Part shown: piece after piece, positions 36,501 to 47,580 of the stretch
Position numbering within the stretch: the first letter of the stretch is position 1
Layout of the letters: each line of letters starts with the position of its first letter
Source of the DNA: Dryomyza anilis
Taxonomy: Eukaryota > Arthropoda > Insecta > Diptera > Dryomyzidae
Assembly: GCA_951804985.1 (NCBI GenBank)
Contig: OX638131.1
Coordinates: 87,060,349-87,124,348 of the forward strand
Reading direction: 5' to 3'
DNA length: 64,000 bases
The notes under the pieces: model-generated
Database searches by the model: none
Seen by the model: only the letters and a program-made list of their open reading frames with translations
Told to the model about the DNA's origin: nothing
Position numbers and translations under genes: made by a program

Positions 36501-38236
36501 TTTCTATATATATAAATGTGTATCATTTTTAAAAAACTATATATATATATATTTAACGCTAAAAGTAATTATTTAACGCTAAAAGTAATTATTAAAAAAA
36601 AAATAAAAAATAAAAAAAAAAAATTAAAAATAAAAACTACAAAAAATAAAAACTATACTTAGCCTATATTATATATACATATCCGAATGCATGTTCTATA
36701 TTTAAACTTAATTTTAAATTTATATAAAATATAGTAAAAAAAAAATATATAAAAATTCAAAAGCCGCCTGTTATACTCGTTAAATTAATTAGCAACAAAA
36801 CTAAAATTATAAATTACTCTATTTAAATAAAACAATTAAATACTACGCTAAATTACAAAAACTGTTTAAAATTTCACATTGCCTTTTGTTGTTACAATTG
36901 TTTTATTGTTTAAATTATGTAATAAATACGTTTTTTAAAAATATAGCTTAAACAAAATTCTGTTGCCTTTTTTAGAAAATTTTTGTTGCGCAAAATTTCT
37001 GTCATAAATCTAATTTGTAAAATTGCTTTAATTGTGCTAACAAATATATAAACAATTTGTAGATATTTGAAAAATATAAAAAAATTTGAAAAAGATTTAA
37101 AATTAAAAAAAAAAAAATTAAAAATAAAAAAAAAATTAAAAATAACAAAACTTAATAATAGAATATGTCCGCCATACACTCTAAGAACCTCTTCCAATTG
37201 TACAATATTTTTTTGTAAATAATTTTGGCGCCATTTTTTTTTTTAAATGTCGAACATCATTTCCATGCTCACTAGTTACACGCCTATCAAATAACTCAGA
37301 AACTAAGACTTGCATTGAACAAAGATAAATTAAATTAAATATTGTTAATATTAAAAATATATATAAAATATAATTAAATAAAAATAAAAATTAATCACTC
37401 ACTTGAAACACATTTGCAATATTAAAATTATCAAAAAAAAAATATATAATATGTTCTTAAAGTTAGCATTAATTAAAAAACAAAACTAGTTAAAAATACT
37501 AGTGCATAAATAAACAAAACAACTTGGAGCAGGAAACAAGTTTTAATTAGTGCGCATATTGCATACAACTCTAGTACTAGGCATACATTCTATAAATTAT
37601 ATAAATAAAAATATATATATATTAGATATATAAAAATTAAATAAATTAGAATTTTTTGTATCGCTTAATTGTAAATTATGAATTTTAGCTATTTGTAAAA
37701 TATAAATTAAAAAAAAAAAATAAAAAAAAAACTATAAAAATGAATAAAATGAGATTTTTAAAAAAATTAAAAAAAGATTACTTTTACTATTTATTTTAAT
37801 TAATTCATTTCATTTGCAAGGTTCCACCAGTCCCTTAAAGATTACATTAATCCAATCGTCGTGATTTTTTTTTTCAAATTTTGAGATAAAACTTTTTTGA
37901 CTTAATAAGTAGGATGCAAGCATACCGTATGTCTTTTATTTTGTACATGCAGAATTTAAAATACATCTGTATTAAGTATAAAAATTATATTAAACATTTT
38001 AATACTTTAACAACAAATTTGGTGTAGGTCCAATATCATTTTAATTAAAATAATACATTTTTCCAACAGGCTTTTTATATAGAACCATGCCGAATTGGCA
38101 GACAAGAAAAAAAACTATAATATTGCATTGTCATCCAGTTCTATGCTATGTTTAAATTTTCAAATCTCTGGCTCATCGGGAAGTTATTTTAAAATCAATT
38201 ACAAAATATGAATGTCACAGTTCTATCATATATCAA
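36501..38236. other. Downstream flank of step
   Basis: A-rich simple sequence with a second AATAAA at 36826. No gene is seen. Confidence 0.5.
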
Positions 38237-41200
38237 CTTTAAGTTATAAATACCGACCGTGTCCATTTGTTAATTTCTTCTCTTTTATTTTTGTATTAAT
38301 CAGCAAATCTTTTGGATTGTCTGGTCCAAATTTCATTAAAATCAGACAAACCGTTTAGTTGTTATAAATAAATATACCAAAGAACCTAAAAATTGCATGT
38401 ACTCTATTTTCCAAAAAATGGCGAAATCATGAAAATCGTCAAAATACCAGGCACGCAGAATCAGCAATAAAACGCCGTCAGAATTTTTCGATTCCGTCGG
38501 CGCTGTCGGCAGAAATCGGCTCTGCCGCATTTTCTGAAATACCAGGCGCGCAGAAAAAGTAGCAGGCAGCACAGTAAAAATAACACCTAGAAGTATGCAA
38601 TATTTTTTTCCTGCAACATCAGCCGTGGTGTTTTGAGGTCTGTTAATATATTTATTTATAGAAACTGAACGGTACGACCGATTTGCATGAAATTTGGACT
38701 GTGGAATGCTAAAAATCTTCTGATAAATACAAAAATAAAATATAAATAGTGGCATATAGCATTGGTACTTTCATAACTTTTTTTGTTTATAACTTTAGCA
38801 TGCTTGAACCGTTTTAAATGAAATTATATTTGTACTTCAGTACTGATGCTTGGCAACGATGTTATAAAATATTTTGTAAATCGGTTAATAATTAAAAATG
38901 AAATAAATCAATATAGTATAAACATTACTGAATGATTTTCGCTTACTATAAAAGTGACGTGACTGTTTGTTTTTCTCGGCTCATGTATTTTTCTCATCAT
39001 AAATACATCTTTTACAATTAATTAGTACAAATATTTGCTTAATTGGTTCAAGCCTTCTTGATTTATAAATAAATATATGCAAATAACTTAACACAAAGTT
39101 CTTTTGAATATAATAGGCGTGGCTGTCAATAAATGTTAAAAGTTTTTATTTTAGATTTGAGCAGCAATTATTGGCAGATAAAGCTGCCAAACTTTTTAAA
39201 AATCGGCTGATGCATTAAAAATACATAAATCAATATATAAAGCAAGTATGCAAAATTTTAGCACATTAGATAAATCATTTTCAAATAATGGGCGTGTCAC
39301 CGGGAGATGTCTTTTTTTTATGGAAATTGCAATTTCCGGTCACGGGAGATGTCTTTTTTTTATTGAAATTGCAATTTACGGTCACGGGAGATGTCTTTTT
39401 TATTGAAATTGCAATTTCCGGTCACGGGAGATAACTTTTTATTGAAATTGCAATTTCCGGTCACGGGAGATGTCTTTTTTATTGAAATTGCAATTTTCGG
39501 TCACGGGAGATGTCTTTTTTATTGAAATTGCAATTTCCGGTCACGGGAGATGTCTTTTTATTGAAATTGCAATTTCCGGTCACGGGAGATGTCTTTTTTT
39601 ATTGAAATTGCAATTTCCGGTCACGGGAGATGTCTTTTTTATTGAAATTGCAATTTCCGGTCACGGGAGATGTCTTTTTTTATTGAAATTGCAATTTCTG
39701 GTCACGGGAGATGTCTTTTTTTATTGAAATTGCAATTTCCGGTCACGGGAGATGTCTTTTTATTGAAATTGCAATTTCCGGTCACGGGAGATGTCTTTTT
39801 TATTGAAATTGCAATTTCCGGTCACGGGAGATGTCTTTTTTATTGAAATTGCAATTTCCGGTCACGGGAGATGTCTTTTTTTATTGAAATTGCAATTTCC
39901 GGTCACGGGAGATGTCTTTTTATTGAAATTGCAATTCCCGGTCACGGGAGATGTCTTTTTATTGAAATTGCAATTTCCTACGCCCATTTTTTAATTTTCC
40001 AAACCAGCATGTCATTAGTATGTTTTAGGGTGTTTTTTCACGAAAAGTTGAAATCGCCAAAATACCAGGCTATCAGAAACGTCAGCAAGTTGCTGTCGAT
40101 TTTTTGTATCAGCAGCGCAAAAAATTGCCATAGGCAATAAAAAAAATGTCGCCCAAATATGCATTATGTTTTTGGACCCGGAAGCAGCCATTGTGTTATA
40201 GTGTTTTTTACATATTTATTTGTAACAACTAAATGGCTGACCGGATTTGCATGAAATGCAATGGCTAATATTTTGTGATAAACATAAAAATAAAACACAA
40301 TTATCAGGCGGCAGGAAAAAGTAGCAGTTAGACATGATGTATTTCTAATTTGTTTTGCTTATAACATTTGAACGAATTGACCGATTTTTATAAAATTACT
40401 TTCAGGCTTTAGACGTAAAGCCTGGCAATGACACTACAAAATATTTTTAAAATCGAATGATAATTAAAAGGTAATTATTCCAATATCATAAAATTTACAG
40501 TCAATGATTTTCTATTTTTATAAAATAGATGTGTTTGATCGAAATTCCCTATTTTTAGTTTTTTCGCATCATAAATAAATTTTTTACTAATAAAAAATTC
40601 ATTTTTTTTTTTAATTGATTCAACCGTTCTGTGTTAATAAATAATTATATAATAATACTGAAACACAGAATTTGTTTGAATATATTAGGAGTAGCTGTTT
40701 CTAACTTTTAAAGATTACATTTTTGTATTTCAGCACGAGACATTAGCAACCATGATGCCAAATTTTATGAGAATCGGCTGATGCATTAAAATTACATATA
40801 TCAAAGTATAAAGTAAGTACGCAACATTTATGCACATAATACATTTTAATTTCAAATAATGGGCGTGTCTGTTTACCGATTGTGCCCATTTTTAAATTTC
40901 TAAAATCAGCAATCTATTAGGATTACTTGGTCCAAATTTCATGTTAATCGGTTGAACCGTTTAATTTTTATAATCAAAAATATTCAATGGACTGAAAAAG
41001 GTTCGTGTTAGATGGTGTTTTTTTTCTCGAAAAAGTTGAATTCGTCAAAATACCAGGCGACCAGAAATGGCAGCAAGAAGCCATCTGGAAAATTTCGCTT
41101 CGCCGCATTTTCTGAAATACCAGGCGCCCAGAGAAAGTAGCAAGCCATATTAAAAATGTTCGCCCAGAAATATGCAATGTTTTTTTTTGCATCACGGCAG

Positions 41201-41360
41201 AACCGACAACCTCAGTAATTGCGTTTTTAAGTCTGTTGATATATTTATTTATAATAACTGAACGGTGTGACCGATTTGCTTGAAATTTGGAACAGTCATT
41301 TACTAAGACTGTGTGATACATATAAAAATAATAGAAAGAGGATTAACTGACAGACACGCC
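38237..41360. repeat. Long tandem repeat, unit ~0.95-1 kb, about three copies
   Basis: The landmarks recur in order. CAAAATACCAGGC is at ~38440, 40058 and 41046. AATCGGCTGATGCATTAAAA is at ~39200 and 40773. AATGGGCGTGTC is at 39289 and 40859. TGGTCCAAATTTCAT is at ~38325 and 40929. The second unit is stretched by the 40-bp minisatellite at 39296-39978. No coding frame runs through the units. Confidence 0.65.
39296..39978. repeat. 40-bp minisatellite, ~17 copies
   Basis: The unit is CGGTCACGGGAGATGTCTTT followed by a T-run, ATTGAAATTGCAATTTC. The units are 39-42 bp, differing mostly in T-run length. Each contains the perfect palindrome GAAATTGCAATTTC. The array is very homogeneous, so it is recent. 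The open frames over it are translation of the repeat, not genes. Confidence 0.95.
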
Positions 41361-43169
41361 CAGTATTTAAAACAGAATATGTTAATGTTTAAATGTAGAA
41401 TACTTATTATGCATTATTATTTATAACTCAGAAAATTTTTCATGGATTTCCATGATTAATATCTTGTTACATACAAAAATGTTTAGCCTTTTATTGTAAA
41501 ATATGAAAATAATTGGACGCATGGAAAATTTTATCATATTTATGTGCCAATCGGTACATCTAAAAAAAGATTTTTTTACCATAAAACAATTTATGAAATT
41601 CTATTTTTGTGGAATTGAAATTTTCAGACGCAGTTCTTTGTAATTTTTCTGAATCTCTCCTTTTTGAAACTTACCTCAAGTTTTTAAAATGACTTATCCA
41701 GCAATAAAAAATAAAACACCGTTTTTCTTTTATTTTTAATATAATATTCTCTATATTTTTTTGACTTGTTTTTGTTCATTTTGACTTTTTTTTTAATTTT
41801 CTTCTTCTTCTTGTGTTGTATGTTTCTAAGTTATGTTTTTAAGAATTTAATTTCATTTCATCTAAATATTTCAATTAATAATACAATATAATATATATAA
41901 TTAATAATTCATAATATAATAATTAATTCATGTATTTTTATTTTTTAATATTTACTTTTTTTGTATTTATATATTTTGTTGTTGTTTAAATATTTTATAA
42001 TGATTTGCAATATTATGTATGTATTTTTTTTTTAATTTTTTGCTGCAAAAATTTTAAATCTCATAAGTTTTTCGTCATTTATTTAGGTGTTTTGCTTACT
42101 GTAAGAAATGTTTAAACTTTTGCTGGCTGTTGTAGTTTTTGTTTTAAGTATATACTGTGGTTGATAAATACTTAATAATTAATTAATAATAATTAATATG
42201 TTAGATATATTTTTGTTGAAAATAACGCAACTATTATTTTTGGTATTTTGTGGTTGATTTGTTTTTATTTTTTGAATGCTTACAAATTATATATCGAGTC
42301 TGCGAAGCGAAAAGCAATGCGTATGTGTGTGATTTGTAATTTGAATTATTTTTAATAAATATATATATATATTTTAAAAATATGTGTTAAACATATTTTT
42401 AATAATTATTTTAAAACATATATTTAATAATATTTTAATTAATATTTTTCTTTTTAATTGAAATAAATATTTTTGTAGTTTTTTTTTAAATTTTACTTTT
42501 GTTTGTTTTAAATTTATTTTAATTACAATAACGTCTGCTCTTACAAAACAATCATAATTAACATTTTTCATTTAATTTTACGTATTTAACGGTATGTTTC
42601 AATATTAATAATAAATTGTGCGTCATTTTGTTATTTATGTTGTTAATTCAGATTTGAATTTTCGATTTGAAAACATATCTATAGAAATTACAAAATAAAT
42701 CTGATAAACCGAAGTTCCTACATTTGAAATTAATGTTAAATAAATTAAATTTTTATTTTAAATGCTTTTTTTAGGAACTTCTTAAATTATTTTCTTCGAA
42801 ATAAATACTTTGAACACATTATGTGTTTCTAGCGGTTCTATTGTTGCGTTAAGAAAACAATTTCTTAATATTAGGAAAACAATTTCTTAAAGTTCCACCT
42901 AATATAGCAATATTACGCTATTTCAAGTAATATTTTGCTGCATATTAAGAAATTATTTACTAAATATGTGTAGAATATATGTTTAAATCCAGCACAATAT
43001 TTGAGTTTTAATGATTTTTTTTTTTAACAAAACTGTATATTGTAAGTTGCTTTTGATAGCTTACTCAAAAGGTTTGTGTGCCTGGTTTTTCGTTAGTTGC
43101 GATTTTTTGAGTAATTTATAAATATAGCAAATTATCTAGTTTTAAAAATAATCTAAAATTAAAATTATT
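41361..43169. other. Intergenic AT-rich DNA
   Basis: No gene, repeat array or inverted-repeat element is recognised. Confidence 0.5.
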
Positions 43170-43305
43170 GGCGCATATGCATGGCCATTTTATAGTAAAC
43201 TTTAAAATGAAAGTTTACTTTTTTGATAATTTTCACATGGAATAAAATATCAAAAAGTTGATTTTATTTTAAAAGACTACTTTCAATTGTTTATGCATAT
43301 GCGCC
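43170..43305. mobile_element. MITE family C, copy 1
   Basis: The inverted ends are GGCGCATATGCATGG and CATGCATATGCGCC-like. The inner sequence (CTTTTTGATATTTTATTCC in inverse) matches the element at 60774-60908 in the opposite orientation. ATT flanks both sides as a possible target duplication. Confidence 0.6.
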
Positions 43306-43766
43306 ATTGTTTTAAGTGTTATTTATAGAAGGTGTATTAAAAAACTTTGCATTTATTCAAACATATTATGTTGCAAAAATTTTTAACTTTTAGCTTTTGC
43401 TGTCAAAAAACATTGATTTTTGAAGTTCGTTATGCTTTTATATCATTATTTTTGGAGCTCAGTCTTTTTTACTAATGATTTTTTTTATTTTGCTTATATT
43501 GTTAATTGAAAATAATTCTTTTAATTATTTGTTTGAAATTATGAATTTTGGGTTTTTTTTTTTAAAAGCTGTGTAAATTATAAATACTCAACAAAATTAC
43601 AAACGGCTCACTTTTAGTAAGGGCTATCGATATAGTCAAAAACTGAATTTACTGTTTAGTATTATTAAATTTAGTTGATGAATTTTAATCATTTGAATGC
43701 GATTCGAAAAATTTGTATTTTCTCAACAATGGTTACCAATATCAGTGTTTTCGAACAACAAGTTTA

Positions 43767-44270
43767 AAAATATCAAAATTTCATCAAATATATCATGATT
43801 TCATCAAATATATCAAAATTTCATCAAATATATCATGATTTCATGAAATATATCAAGATTTCATCAAATATATCATGATGTCATCATTTTAAAATTGAGT
43901 GGTTGACTTTTACCTTTACAATGACTGATTGATGTTTGTTCAAATATATCCAAAATGTTATCAAATAAATCATGATTTCATCAAATATATCATGATTTCA
44001 TCAAATATATCAAGATTTCATCAAATATATCATGATGTCATCATTTTAAAATTGAGTGGTTGACTTTTACCTTTACAATTACTCATTGATGATTGTTCCA
44101 ATATATCATGATTTCATCAAATATATCAAAATTTCATCAAATATATCATGATTTCATCAAATATATCAAAATTTCATCAAATATATCATGATTTCATCAA
44201 ATATATCAAGATTTCATCAAATATATCATAAATTTAAAATATATTGGTTGAGTTTTACCTTTGCAATGAC
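43767..44270. repeat. 18-bp satellite with ~155-bp higher-order repeat
   Basis: The basic unit is ATATATCATGATTTCATCAA-like with an 18-bp period (AAG/ATG/AAA variants). It is interrupted three times by the same segment (TTTAAAATTGAGTGGTTGAC, TTTTACCTTTACAATGACT) at ~43885, 44041 and, more diverged, 44229. This gives a higher-order period of ~155 bp. Confidence 0.9.
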
Positions 44271-44843
44271 TATATCTTTCCTGCAACAACATGGGTCAAA
44301 ATTGCCAAAATTTTCTGAATAAACGCAATTTTTTTATTTATATTTGAGAATACTCGTATTGAGTATATAAAATAAATATTTTTTTTCTTATATATTTTCA
44401 TTTTCGTTTCAATTAATTGAAGAATACTGAATATAATAAATATAGAAAACAAAAAATCAGATCAACTGGTTTTTTATCCAATTTTATATTGAGGCCAATT
44501 TGAATCATTCATTTAATAGATCATAAATATATCATTTAAAAAAAAAACATTACTTCAAATCCAAAAGTAATATGCTCAAAATTATCTGGTTATGGTGATG
44601 CGTACGATAAGAGAACATCGATCAGTCGAAATTCGAAATTCTACGTTTTATTATTTTAAAAACTAGAGATAAATTCGAGTTCAAATTCAGATTTTAATCA
44701 TTATCGAGATCGAAACTCGAAAATCTCGCACGTACGCGAGATTTTCATCCACCAAATCATAAAACCCGCCACTGTCTAATTATTTCTGCAGGATAAGTTA
44801 CCAGTTTAACACATCACTGTTCCCAGTTAGAAAGTACTAAGAA

Positions 44844-45036
44844 GCCGGCCTCAGCAGTCCAGAGGTAGCGCGCTGGACTTGCATTCTGAAGGTTCGAATC
44901 CCGGCTTGAATCCCGGCTTGGGCATGGGCGCTCGTGGTGATATTAACCACAAAATTGTAGGGAATAGATTTCAACGTACAATGGATATAGTCTGTCTGAG
45001 TGTTGGGATCTTAGTAGATATTCCAAAAAAAAAAAA
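44844..45036 (+). mobile_element. tRNA-derived SINE with poly(A) tail
   Basis: The head is tRNA-like: a D-arm-like AGAGGTAGCGCGC, an anticodon region around TTGCATT, and a perfect B-box GGTTCGAATCC. A short duplication of GAATCCCGGCTTG follows, then a ~110-bp unrelated body and a run of 12 A at 45025-45036. CTAAGAA stands at 44837-44843 and again at 45040-45046 as a probable target-site duplication. The cloverleaf 3' acceptor stem is missing, so this is not a working tRNA gene. Confidence 0.65.
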
Positions 45037-45170
45037 GGTCTAAGAATGAACTGGTCTATCATTATAAATTAGAAAAAAGTGTGATTGATAACGAAGTTTT
45101 GAGATATTCAATGACAAAATAAAAATTTGAATTTTTGGAAATTTCAACTTTACGTATTTTTAAAAAAGGA

Positions 45171-45735
45171 AAAAATCATGGGGTTCGATTATGTGATTAA
45201 CCATTGGAAAGGTAATTTAATTTTCTAAAATACCAGTTAAAAATTGTTATTCATTTATCACCACATTATACTTTATAACCAATTTTCTTGACTAGGTTAT
45301 GTAAGTAATATGCATTGACTAAACACCCTGTATCTTAAACAGGGTGTAAAATAGGACATAATATAATAAAATAGAACATTTTCTTATTTTTTTGAGCCAA
45401 ACCCTGTACAAAGTCAACAGTAATTTTCAACAGGATAACGATCCTAAACTTACGGGACATGGTACACATTTTTTTTTCATGTCAAAATGATTGACTTGTT
45501 GAACTGGAAGAAATCTTGGAGTTCGAATATGTGATATACCATTGGAAAGGTAATTTAATTTTTTAAAATACGAGTTAAAAATTGTTATTCATTTATCCCA
45601 ATAGAACATTTTCTTATTTTTTTGAGCCAAACCCTGTACAAAGTCAAAAGTAATTTTCAACAGGATAACAATCCTAAACTTTCGGAACATGGTACACATT
45701 TTTTTTTCATGTCAAAATGATTGACTTATTGAACT
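45171..45735. repeat. Direct duplication of ~220-330 bp
   Basis: The block holding ACCATTGGAAAGGTAATTTA, AGCCAAACCCTGTACAAAGT, CAACAGGATAAC and GGTACACATTTTTTTTTCAT occurs at 45171-45513 and again at 45514-45735 with few differences. The second copy lacks ~110 internal bases. Confidence 0.7.
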
Positions 45736-47225
45736 GGCCCACTCTTAAACTGGCTCGCTCTTAAATCGAGTGAAATTCAGTATTTTCGTAACCACTCAAT
45801 CGATTTTAAAAATTCAAAAAGTGTTGTACAGGGAGAACTTAAGTTTTAAAATTGAATTTTGTATCTTGAGTGGTCATGGAGATAAAAATCAGTAAAGTTT
45901 AGATTTTTTTTATGAACATTTTTTCTAAAATTTAAAAAAATCGAAAAGTTATTCAAAAATTCTTTTGATTATGAAAAACTTACATAGAGATCTGATGAAA
46001 TGTGTTTATTTGATAAAATATCTTGTTTAGTTTTAAAGATATATACTTGAACATAAATTTTTGTTTTCATTTTTGAAGTCTTTACTATACATATTTATAC
46101 ATAGATTGTAAATTTTATTATGAAATCAAAATATTTGCATGGGACTTTTATAAACAATTAACACATAAATCATAAAATGAAAACCGTTTTTAGTGGTTTA
46201 GTAGATATAAAATTTGTAAAGTCGAACATTTTTTTTTGTTTTCCATTTTTTTTTAGTTTTTTTTTTTTTTTGAAAATTGGACTTATACGCACATGTCTGT
46301 AATAATTTTTCTTGTTCAGTAACATGTAATTTTCTTATATTTTTTTGATAGATACCATTACTGAAAATCTTCTAAATGATAAAAATTATCCAAAATATAT
46401 TTAACTAATCTGGCAACACTGGTCAAAGTTAAAGTTTTTAATTTTATTTTTTTTTACTTTGACCCCCTGCAGAAAAGTTTTCAAAGTCCAAAGTCATAAT
46501 TTAAGTAAGCAATTTTAAGTACGAATTATTTCTTTGTATTTTTGACCCTTACTTATTTTTTGCCTGGCGAAGTATATCCCTAGTAGAAATTTTGGTAGGG
46601 CCATGGTCATGAAGTGATCATGTCATTATTTGAGGTGATCGGGATATGACGAGGCCCATAATGTTCTTGTAACGCAGTGTCCTGATTATGTATTGACCTC
46701 AGGCCATGATCATGTACTGATCGGGCAATTCCCCATTTTAATATTTACCCGACAATTACCTTGTCTGAGCCCGAGCATAATAGGGTTCCTCTCATTAATC
46801 TCGATCATTGCCTGATACTAATTTCGTTATGAGGAACAAATAATGTAGCTATGATCGGGAATATTGACTGTTTAGATAATGTAAACCCTGCTATGGTAAG
46901 CATGATAAGGACATGGAAAGGCAATGATCAAATTTTCTCTAATAGGGCTTACCCAACGAAATCCCGATCATTTCCCGATGGCGCATCGGGCAAATTTCTA
47001 CTAGGGATGTGCAGAACAGCATTTTTTCCAAAAATACTCATTTTTTTAAGTGACTTGGATTAAAACCGTTATATCTCAATTTATAATATATATATTCATA
47101 AAAATATTTTAATAATGCCTAAGTTATCTCTTTACAAGACTTTTAAAATTTTTAAAATCGGTTGAGTGGTTCCCAAAATACTGAATTTCACCCGATTTTA
47201 GAGCTTTTGGGCACACTGTGTGGCC
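45736..47225. mobile_element. Inverted-repeat DNA element (~1.5 kb) hosting a nested MITE
   Basis: The left terminus (GTGAAATTCAGTATTTTCG, AACCACTCAATCGATTTTAA) is the inverse of the right terminus (TTAAAATCGGTTGAGTGGTT, AATACTGAATTTCACCCGAT) over ~75 bp. No transposase frame is visible. Without the nested insertion at 46578-47006 it would be ~1.06 kb. Confidence 0.55.
46578..47006. mobile_element. Nested MITE with CCCTAGTAGAAATTT ends
   Basis: CCCTAGTAGAAATTT at the left is inverted at the right as AAATTTCTACTAGGG, with AT on both sides. The interior is richer in G+C and repeats TGATCGGG / CCCGATCA many times. Its position inside another element makes it the younger insertion. Confidence 0.6.
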
Positions 47226-47341
47226 TTGTACCTATATTATATATACAATTTGTGAGCGCATTTAAAGTGGCTTAGTAATTCATTATATTGGCACTTATTA
47301 AAATGTTGCAATTTAAGATTTAACAATTAGATGTTTAAAAA

Positions 47342-47580
47342 TATCGTCACCAAATACATTTTTATGAAAATCTTAAATTTCCACTTTTGTTGGTAATTAT
47401 TACAAAATGTAATTGATACATTTTTAGAGTTGAAATACCAATTGATAGATTCACATTTCCTTATCATTTGGTACAAACAGCGATCAAAAATTGAAAGATA
47501 TATTAAGATTTTTGTAAGTGAACAATTGGCATTTTAAAAATGTCGTAGGTGACTTTTAGTTCTACAACGACGATATATAA
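47342..47580. mobile_element. MITE family B
   Basis: The left end ATATCGTCACCAAATACATT and the right end AGGTGACTTTTAGTTCTACA with CGACGATATAT form loose inverted ends. The interior is shared, inverted, with the first 150 bases of the window. There is no ORF. Confidence 0.5.

Noticed and set aside
39470..40140. Repeating-peptide frames
   Set aside because: Translation of the 40-bp minisatellite in three phases; no upstream signal.
43767..44270. CRISPR-like array
   Set aside because: The units are contiguous 18-mers without unique spacers, in a eukaryotic genome.
44844..44920. Functional tRNA gene
   Set aside because: It has a B-box and D-arm-like part, but the anticodon stem pairs poorly and the 3' acceptor strand is missing. 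A SINE head fits better.
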